64,000 nucleotides of DNA from Saccharomyces mikatae IFO 1815. Its lineage: Eukaryota; Ascomycota; Saccharomycetes; Saccharomycetales; Saccharomycetaceae. This document shows, in pieces, positions 10,601 through 20,883 of the stretch. The stretch covers positions 558,001-622,000 of the forward strand of contig NC_079261.1 of NCBI RefSeq assembly GCF_947241705.1. The letters are read 5' to 3'. The notes under the pieces are model-generated. The model searched no databases and had not been told where the DNA came from. It saw nothing but the letters and a program-made list of their open reading frames with translations. The position numbers were made by a program, and so were the translations under genes. Numbering within the stretch: the first letter of the stretch is position 1; each line of letters begins with the position of its first letter.

Positions 10601-11509
10601 AGGAAATCCGGTGAATTGCCATTACAAGAAAAGGAAAACCTTGTAAGGCTCCTCCTTTTAGAACAAAACTTATGCAATATACTTGAATTATTTTCTCACA
10701 ATCCAAGCTTAAATGATGTTCTAGGTTCCGGTAACGATGGTTCTAAAGAAAGCGTTAACTCTAGCGATGATTCAAAATTACCAGCATTGAAACACGTTGA
10801 ATCCGGATACCATATCTCCGAAGAAAGAATACCACCTGAGAATGATGTAATCACAGCTAGGCCACATTTAATGGCAACCGATTCTGGCAAAACCATTGAT
10901 GTTTACACAGGCAAACCATTGGTGTTTAAGAATTCATCGTCAAGTACTTCTGCAGGCTGTAAAAAGCAAGAAGAAGAAGAAGGTGAATTACATAAATGGG
11001 GTTTCTTCGTTCAACAGCAGAGGTCTTTATACCCTGAAAATGAATCAGCAAGGCAAACACCATCCATACCGCGCCATTCATCTGACAACATACAAACTGT
11101 TGATAAGTCAACATCATCTTCTTCAGTTTCAGCGTCCACCAATGAAACCGCTGCCACTAGTCTATTCAGTCCAGTTAATCCTAAGATTTTACCAAAGATT
11201 CCATCAGGTGCTGTTTTAAGATCAGCAATCATGAAGGCTAAAGGTATTGATTCTATTGACGACTTGATTGAAAACGTTAATTCCAACAACATAGAATTGG
11301 AGAATATTTATGGCAAATCTATTCAGAACAGTGCTTCGACACTTACACCAGGCGTGGATTCTGATAATTCTGTGTCCAGTCCCGGTAAGGAAGTGGTGGA
11401 AGCATTTCCCGCAAACTCAAATGAGGACTCCAATTGTGAGGTCAAAGTCACTGCTACCTATGACAAACTGTTAAACAATTTGTCAATGGAGAGATCAATC
11501 AGACTATGA
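7673..11509 (+). CDS. GIP3: Glc7-interacting protein Gip3
   Basis: Gip3 is a large cytoplasmic protein that binds the type 1 phosphatase Glc7; its overexpression disturbs chromosome segregation. A Ser/Thr/Asn-rich first 350 residues contain a classical PP1-docking motif KRVSF (285-289). Roughly residues 500-860 form leucine-rich repeats (for example [12 protein letters not shown] and [11 protein letters not shown]), followed by a helical region and a Ser-rich tail. The frame is open back to 7604 but starts there with GTG; the first ATG at 7673 gives 1278 residues, close to the 1276 of S. cerevisiae. The 288-codon antisense frame over the serine-rich part is a codon-bias shadow. Confidence 0.95.
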
Positions 11510-11897
11510 AAACATATGCATTCTTTTTGCTGATAAAACAGTTCTCTACTTCTTTTTTTTTACTGCATTATACTTTTTATATCTACTTTTTTATTTCCTC
11601 ATGCTTATTTATATACAGCGCCGCCAGTTTGGTGATATTCGATAGACTTAATAGATAAACTTTTTTAGATGAAGGAGATCACAGATATCTAATTATATTT
11701 CTTATAAATCAGTGGATGTGTCCGGCCAAATCTTACTTGCTTATAAGATCAAGCCGGGTAATATCATGCACAGTTTCAAAATAAGGCCCTAGCTAATTGC
11801 AAACTTTTAGTTAAGTCTAAACTCATCAGAAGGAAAAAGTTCAATTAATCCGTGAAGGAGCAATTTAGATCTCTGTAGTTTTGCATATCTCTTTCAA
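11510..11897 (+). promoter_or_regulatory. GIP3 3' flank and SPP1 promoter
   Basis: The 388 bases between these tandem genes start with the T-rich GIP3 3' flank. The Reb1 site near SPP1 is listed separately. Nothing else recognisable. Confidence 0.5.
11754..11761 (+). promoter_or_regulatory. Reb1 site upstream of SPP1
   Basis: CCGGGTAA matches the full Reb1 consensus, 137 bases upstream of the SPP1 ATG. Reb1 both opens promoter chromatin and can terminate upstream transcription, which would separate SPP1 from the GIP3 read-through that precedes it. Confidence 0.65.
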
Positions 11898-12956
11898 ATG
11901 TCATTACCGCAATGGTGTCCACCGTACTCAAGTTTAAAAAAAAATCCTACTACAGGAGAGGACGTATACTGCATATGTAAAAAGCCGGATTATGGGGAAC
12001 TAATGGTGGGGTGTGATGGTTGCGATGAATGGTTTCATTTCGCTTGCCTTCATATTCCTGACCAATTTAAGGATCTAGTATTTTCTTTTTTTTGTCCCTA
12101 CTGTCAAGCAGGGATTACTGGCAAAAACAAGGATGCCATAATAAATGGTGAAATGAGTTTGCCAAAAACCTTATGGAAGAAAAAATGTAGAATAAGCGAT
12201 TGCTATAAACCGTGTTCACAGGATAGTAAATACTGCTCGGAGGAACATGGTAGAGAGTTTGTGAATGACATTTGGACACGACTGAAAACTGATGAGGATA
12301 GAGCAGTAATCAAGGAAATGGTCGAACAAACAGGACATATAGATAAATTCAAGATGTTTGGACAACTTGATTTTATTAATAACAATGTAGCTATAAAAAC
12401 TGATGATGAGAGGGAAATTTTTGATCAAATTGTAGTACGAGACACGACGCTGAAGTCACTTGAAAATGATCTTCGAGAGATTCAAGAGATAACATTACCA
12501 TCATTCAAGAAAAAGTTGGAACTTTTAGAAGTGTATTTGGGTTGGTTAGACAACGTATATGATAAAATTCGCAAGTTGAGCGATGATGTTGCAAGCAGCG
12601 TGGAAGGCGGTAAAATGGATATTAAAGGGACAAAAAAGAAGAAGAAGAACTGTGGTAAGAATAGAACGAGGAGAAATATATGTGGCTATTGTTCTACATA
12701 CGAAAGATTGCCTTGCACCGTAGAAGAGTTTGTTAAGGAGATGCGGGAAAATGAGGAGACTACTACAGTTTATGGGGTATGCACAAAATGGAAATGTAAC
12801 AGGCATTTAGACTGGGTATCCACTAACCAGGAACTATACCTTCAGCAGATCGACTCGTTGGAATCTATGCAAGAAAGACTGCATCATCTAATACAGGCAA
12901 GGAAAAAGCAACTCAATATCCAATATTATGAACAACTTTTAAGAAATGGCTCATAG
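11898..12956 (+). CDS. SPP1: PHD-finger subunit of the Set1 complex (COMPASS), Spp1
   Basis: Spp1 reads H3K4me2/3 through its PHD finger, supports H3K4 trimethylation by Set1 and, in meiosis, tethers H3K4me3 loop regions to the axis protein Mer2. The PHD finger occupies about residues 23-72 with the CICKKPD opening and the WFHFACL core. A second Cys/His-rich zinc region lies at about 95-115 and another around 250-305 (CGYCSTYERLPC, then CTKWKCNRH). The protein has 352 residues (353 in S. cerevisiae). ATG at 11898 is the first in frame. Confidence 0.96.
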   Translation: MSLPQWCPPYSSLKKNPTTGEDVYCICKKPDYGELMVGCDGCDEWFHFACLHIPDQFKDLVFSFFCPYCQAGITGKNKDAIINGEMSLPKTLWKKKCRISDCYKPCSQDSKYCSEEHGREFVNDIWTRLKTDEDRAVIKEMVEQTGHIDKFKMFGQLDFINNNVAIKTDDEREIFDQIVVRDTTLKSLENDLREIQEITLPSFKKKLELLEVYLGWLDNVYDKIRKLSDDVASSVEGGKMDIKGTKKKKKNCGKNRTRRNICGYCSTYERLPCTVEEFVKEMRENEETTTVYGVCTKWKCNRHLDWVSTNQELYLQQIDSLESMQERLHHLIQARKKQLNIQYYEQLLRNGS

Positions 12957-13293
12957 TGGTACAGAAAAGTCCAGTTAAATAACAATTATCCTACATAAAT
13001 ATGTATTTGTTTATGTGCCCCATAGCAGTAACCTATCGTTCGGGGTTCCCTTGCATGAGCTCAACCTGCTTCAAAATATATTAATTTCGACCCCGTTTTA
13101 CCGGTTTGGAACTATCTTTGCCTCGAAAGGGTTCGGCCGATTTTGCTGTGAAATTTTAATAAGCGGTATTGATTTTTTTGAATAATATTTTGCACATCCA
13201 AGGTGATTCGTTCGGATCATAAAAACACCACCAATCTGACTAGATATTCTCAGTATTATAGTTCCTTACTTCTTTATCCAATAATTACTTAAT
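12957..13293 (+). promoter_or_regulatory. SPP1 3' flank and UME1 promoter
   Basis: A 337-base tandem spacer. Around 13090-13140 there are several CCG/CGG trinucleotides but no arrangement I can assign to a named factor. Confidence 0.4.
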
Positions 13294-14664
13294 ATGACTA
13301 CTTTGGATGTTGCAGAAGGTAATAAAATCAAAAATGAAGAATTCAAAATTTGGAAAAAATCAATACCATCTCTATACCAACATATCTCAAGTTTGAAACC
13401 CATCCTTGGTCCAGAAATTGACGATTTTCCATCCATACCTAGAAGTCTCGTTTTTACTAACGATAAGGAATGTAATAAAGCTAAAGGTGTTTTGAATGCG
13501 CCACTTTTATATTCTCAAGGGAGTAATATTTTTGAAGTGGACTGTATAGTGCCACTTGGACTTCACTACGGAAAACCTGAAGCTAATCTACAACCATTGC
13601 CACAGCCAGATTATACGATGGAGTCTCAGAAAGTAGAGCAGACCGTTTTGACTCCAAAGTGGGAATTCACAAATGAAACGATTGAAAAGATGATTTACGT
13701 TGACAATAGTGAAATAAATGTAAAAGTGATAGCCCTTTCCACCAATGGTTCTTTAGCATGGTTTCGAGAGGGCGTTAAATTGCCTGTTTACACAATGACA
13801 GAAGTGCCCACTTCTTTAAAGACAACATCCTCCAGAAATCAAAACAATGGGCCAAGTGTTGATTTTGCAATTTCTGAAGATTCAAAAACACTAGCAGTCA
13901 CTAGAGGGAAACATTTTGATGGAGAAAGCGCTACGATAAAGCTGGTAGATAACTCAAGTAAAATAGGAGAAGTACTTTGTACAATACCTGTCCCCGGCAT
14001 AGAAAATATTCAAGAAATTAAGTTTCTAAATAACCAAATATTTGTCACTTGTTCCGATGATGGTATTATAAGGTTTTGGAGTAATGGAACAGGCGCAGAG
14101 CCTCTTTGGACATTGAACGATTCTTCGGATGGGAAAACATGTTGCTTTGCCGCATCACCCTTTGTCGATATGCTATTTATGACCGGAACAAGTGGTGGCG
14201 CTATCAAGGTTTGGGATCTTCGTGCAATTATGGCATCAGCAGATGTAGGGAGTAATCCAAGTGTAAATCAAGAGCATAATAGAATCAATGAACTATTCAA
14301 AGTTCATCATTTTTACAGTGAGCAAGTTGCCAAAATTCAATTTTCTGCTATTTCACCTACTGAAGTTATTTCAGTTGGAGGGTTAGGAAATGTGTATCAT
14401 TGGAATTTTGAGCCAGTTTTTTCCATTTATGGCGAAATAAATGAGGATTTTCAAGGTGTAGTATCCGATGAAGTGGAGGCAGAAAGCATGACATTCTATC
14501 ACACGGAGGGTTGTAGAAGGGAAATAGGTGAAAAAAATAAGGTCAATACCGTTGCTTATCATAATTGCATTGAAGATCTGGTTGCCACAGTTGATAGTGA
14601 TGGACTGCTGACTGTGTATAAACCGTTTACAGGAAAAACTTTAGATGGCAACAAAACAACTTGA
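13294..14664 (+). CDS. UME1: WD-repeat subunit of Rpd3 histone deacetylase, Ume1
   Basis: Ume1 is a subunit shared by the Rpd3L and Rpd3S deacetylase complexes and was found as a repressor of meiotic genes in vegetative cells. The 456-residue product (460 in S. cerevisiae) has an N-terminal region that contacts Sin3-Rpd3 and a WD40 propeller from about residue 120, with recognisable blades such as IFVTCSDDGIIRFWSNG and LFMTGTSGGAIKVWDLR (about 247-310). ATG at 13294 is the first in frame. Confidence 0.95.
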   Translation: MTTLDVAEGNKIKNEEFKIWKKSIPSLYQHISSLKPILGPEIDDFPSIPRSLVFTNDKECNKAKGVLNAPLLYSQGSNIFEVDCIVPLGLHYGKPEANLQPLPQPDYTMESQKVEQTVLTPKWEFTNETIEKMIYVDNSEINVKVIALSTNGSLAWFREGVKLPVYTMTEVPTSLKTTSSRNQNNGPSVDFAISEDSKTLAVTRGKHFDGESATIKLVDNSSKIGEVLCTIPVPGIENIQEIKFLNNQIFVTCSDDGIIRFWSNGTGAEPLWTLNDSSDGKTCCFAASPFVDMLFMTGTSGGAIKVWDLRAIMASADVGSNPSVNQEHNRINELFKVHHFYSEQVAKIQFSAISPTEVISVGGLGNVYHWNFEPVFSIYGEINEDFQGVVSDEVEAESMTFYHTEGCRREIGEKNKVNTVAYHNCIEDLVATVDSDGLLTVYKPFTGKTLDGNKTT

Positions 14665-15300
14665 AATGGAAAAGTATTAATGCGTGGTAGGTAGTCTATC
14701 TGAGTTTATTGGGGAACTGTATTAATAGTTTGTATAATATTTAGCTTTTACGTCAGCTTTTGTTTTTCTAAATTCTCACCTAGGAATGTTATTTTGACTC
14801 AAATAAACATAAAAAATAACTCTTGGAATTACTCTATATAAAAAGAAGAAGCAGATGATTTATTTTTCCTTTGAAGGATAATAACTATTTTCAAAACCTT
14901 TGTTCTAGCGTTGACAGTCCACAAGGTCCCTTCAGAACCTCATTTGTCATTACTGAACTATCCAACGCATAGAAGCATTGAACCTGTTTACCCTTTTTGG
15001 TTGTGACTTTCTCATGCGAAAAAAAGTGAAAAGAAATAAATTTGATCCTTAGGATAAAGATGAAAATGAAGACTGAGATCATAGGGAAAAGCTCTAAAAT
15101 TTCCACTTATTTGTATTGGAAATTTAAGCAGGAAACGTAGACACACGTTATTCATATATTTATATGCAGACTATCTTTTGATTTACACGAAGTTCGTTCA
15201 CAGAAAATTCAAACCTTATATTTGAAGCAAGAAATATCTGATTGACAAAAAAAGGCACAGCCATTAAATCTAATAGGAACACATAATACGACCCGGAGTA
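14665..15300 (+). promoter_or_regulatory. UME1 3' flank and MKK2 promoter
   Basis: This 636-base spacer contains one exact match to the replication-origin core WTTTAYRTTTW at 14804-14814 (on the - strand) in an A/T-rich setting, plus a Gcn4-type TGACTCA at about 14796-14802. A 71-codon open frame on the - strand is low-complexity and I do not call it. Whether an origin is active here cannot be told from sequence. Confidence 0.4.
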
Positions 15301-16836
15301 ATGGCTTCGATGTTCAAACCACCTGAATCCAATAGGAGTCACCAAAAGACTCCAAGATTGACTCTTCCAGTGAACTTACTTCAAAACGTGAAACCCGCTA
15401 ATGATGCTCAAGTTCTAAACCGTTCACCCTACTCGTCGGTGAATGAAAGTCCATGTTCAAACAATAGTACTTCTGCTACCTCGGCTGAATCATCTATGGC
15501 GTCAAATTCAACGTTATTGTACAATAGATCATCCACGTGTACAAAATCTACTTTAACAATGAAAAACAGACCAGTACCACCTCCATTACCACCGTTGGTA
15601 CTGACACCAAAAAAAGAAGCTAAAGAATATAAAGTGGCTAATGATATGTTGCTTTCTGAGAAGTTCTCAAATTTGCATATTGACACCACCTACACGGAAC
15701 CACCGTCTAGTGGTCATTCCTCCGCTAAACTAATCAAGATAAACACCTCTTCAATGATGAAGGATTACGGCGTAACAGATGGCGAGGAATCATACCCATC
15801 AACACTTCTTTCGGCGTATGACCTAAGCAGTAGCGGAAGTAACACCACCCCTATAAGTGCGACCAACATGAGCTCTTGTTCCACCTTAATACAAGGGAAG
15901 GATGTAGATCAATTAGAAGAAGAAGCATGGAAGTTTGGGCATCTGAAAAATGAGATCACCACATTAGGAATATTAGGGGAAGGTGCGGGTGGTTCCGTCG
16001 CTAAGTGTCGATTAAAGAAGGGAAAGAAAATTTTTGCATTAAAGACAATTAACACTATGAATACAGACCCAGAATATCAAAAGCAAATTTTTAGAGAGTT
16101 ACAATTCAATAAGAGTTTCAAATCCAATTATATCGTACAGTACTATGGTATGTTTACTGACGAACAGAGTTCTTCTATATACATTGCCATGGAATATATG
16201 GGAGGAAGATCACTTGAGGCAACTTATAAAAACTTGCTAAGACGTGGTGGTAGAATAAGTGAGAGGGTGATAGGAAAGATAGCGGAGTCAGTATTAAGGG
16301 GCTTATCGTACTTACATGAAAGAAAAATCATTCATAGGGATATTAAACCTCAAAATATCCTTCTTAATGAAAAGGGAGAAGTAAAACTATGCGATTTTGG
16401 TGTCAGTGGAGAGGCTGTGAACTCTCTAGCAATGACATTCACTGGAACTTCATTTTATATGGCCCCAGAACGAATACAGGGCCAACCATATAGTGTGACG
16501 TGCGATGTTTGGTCTTTGGGGCTAACCCTACTGGAAGTTGCTGGAGGGAAATTTCCTTTTAAATCTGAAAAAATAACGCAAAATGTGGCGCCCATAGAAT
16601 TATTGACCATGATTCTGACCTTTTCTCCTCACTTGAAAGATGAACCTGAATTAGATATATGCTGGAGCAAAACTTTCAAATCTTTTATTGAATATTGTTT
16701 AAAGAAAGATGCTTCAGAAAGGCCTTCTCCCAGGCAAATGTTAAAGCATCCGTGGATTATGGGGCAAATGAAGAAGAAAGTTAATATGGAAAGATTTGTG
16801 AGGAAATGTTGGGAAAACGAAGAAGAGGAGAGGTAG
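15301..16836 (+). CDS. MKK2: MAP kinase kinase Mkk2 of the cell wall integrity pathway
   Basis: Mkk2 acts with its paralogue Mkk1 between Bck1 and the MAP kinase Slt2 in the Pkc1 pathway. The N-terminal 210 residues are Ser/Thr-rich with a proline run (RPVPPPLPPLVL, about 91-102). The kinase domain (about 215-490) has the Gly loop LGEGAGGSVAKC, the catalytic HRDIKPQN near residue 345, DFG, and the MAPKK activation segment SLAMT with Ser and Thr in the positions phosphorylated by Bck1. It has 511 residues (506 in S. cerevisiae). Location between UME1 and FRK1 supports MKK2 rather than MKK1. Confidence 0.96.
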   Translation: MASMFKPPESNRSHQKTPRLTLPVNLLQNVKPANDAQVLNRSPYSSVNESPCSNNSTSATSAESSMASNSTLLYNRSSTCTKSTLTMKNRPVPPPLPPLVLTPKKEAKEYKVANDMLLSEKFSNLHIDTTYTEPPSSGHSSAKLIKINTSSMMKDYGVTDGEESYPSTLLSAYDLSSSGSNTTPISATNMSSCSTLIQGKDVDQLEEEAWKFGHLKNEITTLGILGEGAGGSVAKCRLKKGKKIFALKTINTMNTDPEYQKQIFRELQFNKSFKSNYIVQYYGMFTDEQSSSIYIAMEYMGGRSLEATYKNLLRRGGRISERVIGKIAESVLRGLSYLHERKIIHRDIKPQNILLNEKGEVKLCDFGVSGEAVNSLAMTFTGTSFYMAPERIQGQPYSVTCDVWSLGLTLLEVAGGKFPFKSEKITQNVAPIELLTMILTFSPHLKDEPELDICWSKTFKSFIEYCLKKDASERPSPRQMLKHPWIMGQMKKKVNMERFVRKCWENEEEER

Positions 16837-18285
16837 GCCACTACCATTCTCTTCTCGCAACCATTCTTGGCGTTGTCATGACGGAGATTCTCTAACGCAC
16901 AGTCTCTTTTCTCTTCCACATCCATAAGTTGAGCAGATGCCTCATTCTTTAATATTGTTATTCCCGATTATTTTCGTTACGTGCATATATAATATACTTA
17001 ACAGTAATATATCAGTGAGTCCCAAGAGCCTTTGTTGCTTTCCTAGTACAACCTAGCTATAGCGCCATTGACGCGAATCCAAATCTTTCTGGCAGGCACG
17101 CAGCGTGTGTTAAATTCTGACTCAAGAAACTAGCGCTTTTCATTCAGCCGCGCGGGGAGAGTTACGTCTTTTTTTCCTCTAGAGGAAAAACCGTATAGTG
17201 TCGCATATATATCCATGAGTCAAAAAAATGGTTAGGTTCCAAGAAAAAGGTTCCAATGCTATTTACTTGTTTGTACACTCACTTTGATGAGTTGTGTTAT
17301 AAAGTGGGCTCACCAATGTATAGAAAGTTATATAATATCGGGTGATTTTTTTCAACTATCACCGATAATGGCATTGGGACACAGGGTAAATCTTTACCCT
17401 CTCCACGTATAAGAGCTCCTCACCTTCAGTATCTGCTGAAAGCGCTGTTTCTTGAGCATTCTTAATAGTACTCAGTCAGGTCTGATCACTTTCTTTGAAT
17501 AAGAGAAAAGTGTAGCCGAGTCAAATGTAAAGCTATTTCTCATCAAGCACAATAGGATTAATGAGCAACAGTAACTATATCCCCCAAGTTAGTGTGTGAT
17601 CTATATTTCGCAAATATGCCTCTTTAGCTCGTGCAGTGGCTCTCTCTCTACATCATTGGTGGCACTTCGCCGATGCAATGTACGGTCATCTTCCTCACCC
17701 CCTTAAAAGAGTCCGTAATTCTCTGCTAACTCAGTAATCAAATAAATGGCTTTCTGTAGAGTATAAGACTCCAGGAACCCTAAATAATAGAGCTATCGTT
17801 ACGTATACTTCTTCAAATTTTTATATTGCATTAAAATCCCGCAGGCCTTATATGTAAACAAAGCCGCACTTCCTAAAAAAGCAATTGAAAACAATCGAAG
17901 GAAAGGTACAGAACTGCGAAAAGGTAAACAGAAGAAAAATTCTGAAACTCTGATGAATATCTGTTTCAACCCCTTCATCGGTTTAAATATAATTTAAATT
18001 TAGGCCATCAATCACATCTAATAAGGAAACAGGTCATACCTTCTGGCTTATTGCTGATTACCATCCTTTTACCTCTAGTAATTTTTCGCAGTTTTTTCGA
18101 CTGGGCCACATTTTGCATTAATTTGTTGTGACGTTTTTGCAAGAATTTTCGATTATTAATTAAACCCCAATTATAATTGCCATCTTTCTGCTCATCTATC
18201 TTACTAAAAGAAAAGCAAGTCAAACGACATTGTGAATTCAACTGACCGCTACTTCCTTATCCTGATTTAAAGTGTCAAGAGTTTA
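16837..18285. other. 1.45 kb gap between MKK2 and FRK1, with promoter-like island
   Basis: This is the longest gene-free stretch. Its left third (about 17040-17230) is G/C-richer and dense in short motifs: TGACTCA (17118-17124) and TGAGTCA (17216-17222), both full Gcn4 sites, a TTACGTC at about 17162-17168, and a perfect 20-base palindrome at 17171-17190 (TTTTTCCTCT and its complement). A hairpin with 8-base arms and a 2-base loop lies at 17383-17400 (AGGGTAAA/TTTACCCT). Nearer FRK1 there is a stress-type CCCCT at about 17699-17703. A 77-codon open frame at 18008-18241 on the - strand begins with TTG and is not called. I recognise no tRNA, snoRNA or LTR. Confidence 0.5.
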
Positions 18286-20883
18286 ATGTCGTCCACAAAT
18301 AAGCGTCATACGTACTACGGAGGGGTTACGAACGATTCATCTGGCACATTTCAACATCCTCAAAGAACGACTGAACAAAGAAGGAAACATGTAACGTTTG
18401 GTCCCTATATCCTAGGTTCTACGTTAGGAGAGGGAGAGTTTGGGAAAGTGAAGCTTGGTTGGCCAAAAAGTTTTCCGAGCAGTTCTAATGCAACCCTTGA
18501 GTTCCCAAAACAAGTAGCAGTTAAACTAATCAAAAGAGATACCATATCAAACGACTACAAGAAGGAAGTTAAAATATACAGAGAAATCAACGCCTTAAAA
18601 CATTTGTCACATCCAAACATCGTAAAACTAGAAGAAGTGTTGCAAAACTCTAGGTACATTGGTATTGTTTTAGAATATGCATGCGGAGGAGAGTTCTATA
18701 GATATATTCAAAAAAGAAGAAGGCTCAAAGAAATAAACGCATGCAGGTTGTTTTCCCAACTAATAAGCGGGGTGCATTACATACATTCTAAGGGTCTTGT
18801 TCATAGGGACCTCAAATTAGAAAATCTATTACTGGATAAAAATGAAAACCTAGTTATTACGGATTTTGGATTTGTCAATGAGTTTTGCTCACGCAACGAA
18901 TTGATGAAAACGTCTTGCGGTTCTCCATGCTATGCAGCACCTGAACTAGTGATAAGCGCCGAACCATATGAAGCCAGAAAGGCCGATATATGGTCATGCG
19001 GTGTTATACTTTATGCCATGCTAGCTGGTTATTTACCCTGGGATGACGATCCAAACAATCCTGAAGGAAGTGATATAGGAAGGCTTTACAATTATATTAG
19101 CCTTACACCATTGAAGTTCCCTGATTACATTCTTCCTATACCTCGGGATTTGTTGAGGCGCATATTGGTCTCAGATCCAAAGAGAAGAATAAACTTGAAG
19201 CAAATCAAGAAACATGAATGGCTAAAGCCACATTTTTCATTCTTATCTATAACGCCTGATGAATGGGACAAGTTACAAAATACACAATCCATTTTCAGAT
19301 TAGCGAAACCGACGAGAAGATACGGATCCAGACCACAATCCAGTTGTTCCACTTCATCTATTGGTTCAAGAAGTGATAAAAGAGATTCACTCGTTATTGA
19401 TTCCACTTTAATTACTTTCCCAGCTCCACCTCAAGAATCCCAGAACCACATTATAACTAGACCGGCTTCTATTGCATCCGACCAAAGGCTTTCACCTATA
19501 AGGAGATCTCATAGACATAATAGAAGCAATTCCGCTGCATCAGTTGCTTTGCAGGCAGTGGTGAATGCAGATCGAGAATATGCTTTGAATCATGAACAAT
19601 CATTATCTTCAGCGCAAAATATTAGGCAGATTACTGCGTGCAACGCAACTTCTGGTTTTTCACCCCCATCAGTTATAAATTCAGGCGATGTCTTAATCGA
19701 AACCTCACCGATCAAAAGAAACACAATCTCTGGAGGTAATATCCTAATAAATCTAGAAAAAGAGACGACGACATTAACTCATATAAGCCAAGTTCAACAA
19801 AATAACACTAATTCCTCGCAAAATCATCAATACAATAAACCTAGAACCCAAAATAGTCTTCAGTCTGCTAACAATTTCTACCGTACTTCTTCTTCACCCC
19901 ATACGAAACCCCGGCCAACGTCTTATCACCCTGGCTCATACACAGCACCTTCCTACAATTCGAATATGCCTTCTATGCATGAAATCAACGAAAAAACAAC
20001 AAGCAGTGCGTCATCACAAACACTCAATCAAAGAGAAACATCCCCTTTTGATTTCACGCCGTATCTTGCACTAGATACATGCATAACCTCATGTTCCTCC
20101 ATCGAAAGTTCTCCAAAATTGATTACACATGGCCAGTTTTCCATGGCAAAGCCCTCAGTTGATTTACAAAGTGTATCTGGTGACTTGATCAAATATAAGG
20201 CCGACGCAGAAGTAGTGACAAGGATGTATGATGAAAGGTATAAACAGAAGCGCAAAAGTTTGAGATACAGCGGCATTTTTAGTGATATATCATGCGATAC
20301 AGTAACGGAGGAGTCTGATGATTTAAAGCTATCGGAGTCTCCTATTCAACAACATGCTGAACGAAAATCGATAGAAAATACGAACGCGGAGAATCTAAGT
20401 GGCAAGAATATGGAGAATCGTGATAATGCTATAATATCAGCAAAAAAATCGGTCAAGGTCCCATCTGAAAGATCACTCAATGAAACAGAATCAGCAAAGA
20501 AACGGTTTAGCTTTCTTTCCTTGTATTCCTATAATAATTCCAAGTCGAGTTTGTACTCATCGATGGATTCTAAACGGAAACCTTCTCCTCCATCGCAGAG
20601 ACGTCCGAATAAAGGCGACAGTTACGCAAATTCAAGGAGTTCTTCAACCAAAGCTTCAAATACATCAACATCCCGTAAACTTCCAAAAGATCAATCCACG
20701 CCCATGATAATCCAAGATGGACTTCCTTTAGGAACTAAAGAAGTAGCCCCAAATGCGAGGTCTTCTGTAATGGTTTCTGAGGTTAACAAGGCAAGTGTAG
20801 ATAATAAAGCAATTCAATATCCAGAACAGTCGACTGCGAAAAGGGTGTTAGGATTCTTCAAAAGAAGAAGTATGAGGGTCTAG
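18286..20883 (+). CDS. FRK1: Protein kinase Frk1 (Kin4 relative)
   Basis: Frk1 is a Ser/Thr kinase related to the spindle-position kinase Kin4; in S. cerevisiae it is linked to fatty acyl-CoA synthetases and RNA processing. The kinase domain covers about residues 40-315 with LGEGEFGKV, HRDLKLEN, DFG and the activation segment TSCGSPCYAAPEL. The remaining 550 residues are Ser/Asn-rich, low-complexity and probably disordered, ending in the basic RVLGFFKRRSMRV, which resembles a basic tail for membrane or protein binding. The 865 residues match the S. cerevisiae length. ATG at 18286 is the first in frame. Confidence 0.94.
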   Translation: MSSTNKRHTYYGGVTNDSSGTFQHPQRTTEQRRKHVTFGPYILGSTLGEGEFGKVKLGWPKSFPSSSNATLEFPKQVAVKLIKRDTISNDYKKEVKIYREINALKHLSHPNIVKLEEVLQNSRYIGIVLEYACGGEFYRYIQKRRRLKEINACRLFSQLISGVHYIHSKGLVHRDLKLENLLLDKNENLVITDFGFVNEFCSRNELMKTSCGSPCYAAPELVISAEPYEARKADIWSCGVILYAMLAGYLPWDDDPNNPEGSDIGRLYNYISLTPLKFPDYILPIPRDLLRRILVSDPKRRINLKQIKKHEWLKPHFSFLSITPDEWDKLQNTQSIFRLAKPTRRYGSRPQSSCSTSSIGSRSDKRDSLVIDSTLITFPAPPQESQNHIITRPASIASDQRLSPIRRSHRHNRSNSAASVALQAVVNADREYALNHEQSLSSAQNIRQITACNATSGFSPPSVINSGDVLIETSPIKRNTISGGNILINLEKETTTLTHISQVQQNNTNSSQNHQYNKPRTQNSLQSANNFYRTSSSPHTKPRPTSYHPGSYTAPSYNSNMPSMHEINEKTTSSASSQTLNQRETSPFDFTPYLALDTCITSCSSIESSPKLITHGQFSMAKPSVDLQSVSGDLIKYKADAEVVTRMYDERYKQKRKSLRYSGIFSDISCDTVTEESDDLKLSESPIQQHAERKSIENTNAENLSGKNMENRDNAIISAKKSVKVPSERSLNETESAKKRFSFLSLYSYNNSKSSLYSSMDSKRKPSPPSQRRPNKGDSYANSRSSSTKASNTSTSRKLPKDQSTPMIIQDGLPLGTKEVAPNARSSVMVSEVNKASVDNKAIQYPEQSTAKRVLGFFKRRSMRV

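Noticed and set aside
14891-15106. 71-codon - strand frame between UME1 and MKK2
   Set aside because: Dominated by Phe/Ile/Lys low-complexity sequence expected from A/T-rich DNA.
18008-18241. 77-codon - strand frame upstream of FRK1
   Set aside because: Begins with TTG; the first ATG is more than half way in. The Lys-rich translation may reflect A/T-rich leader sequence.
16837-18285. Ty element, solo LTR or tRNA in the long MKK2-FRK1 gap
   Set aside because: Looked for delta LTR ends and internal delta-like sequence and for tRNA B boxes on both strands; none found here or elsewhere in the window.
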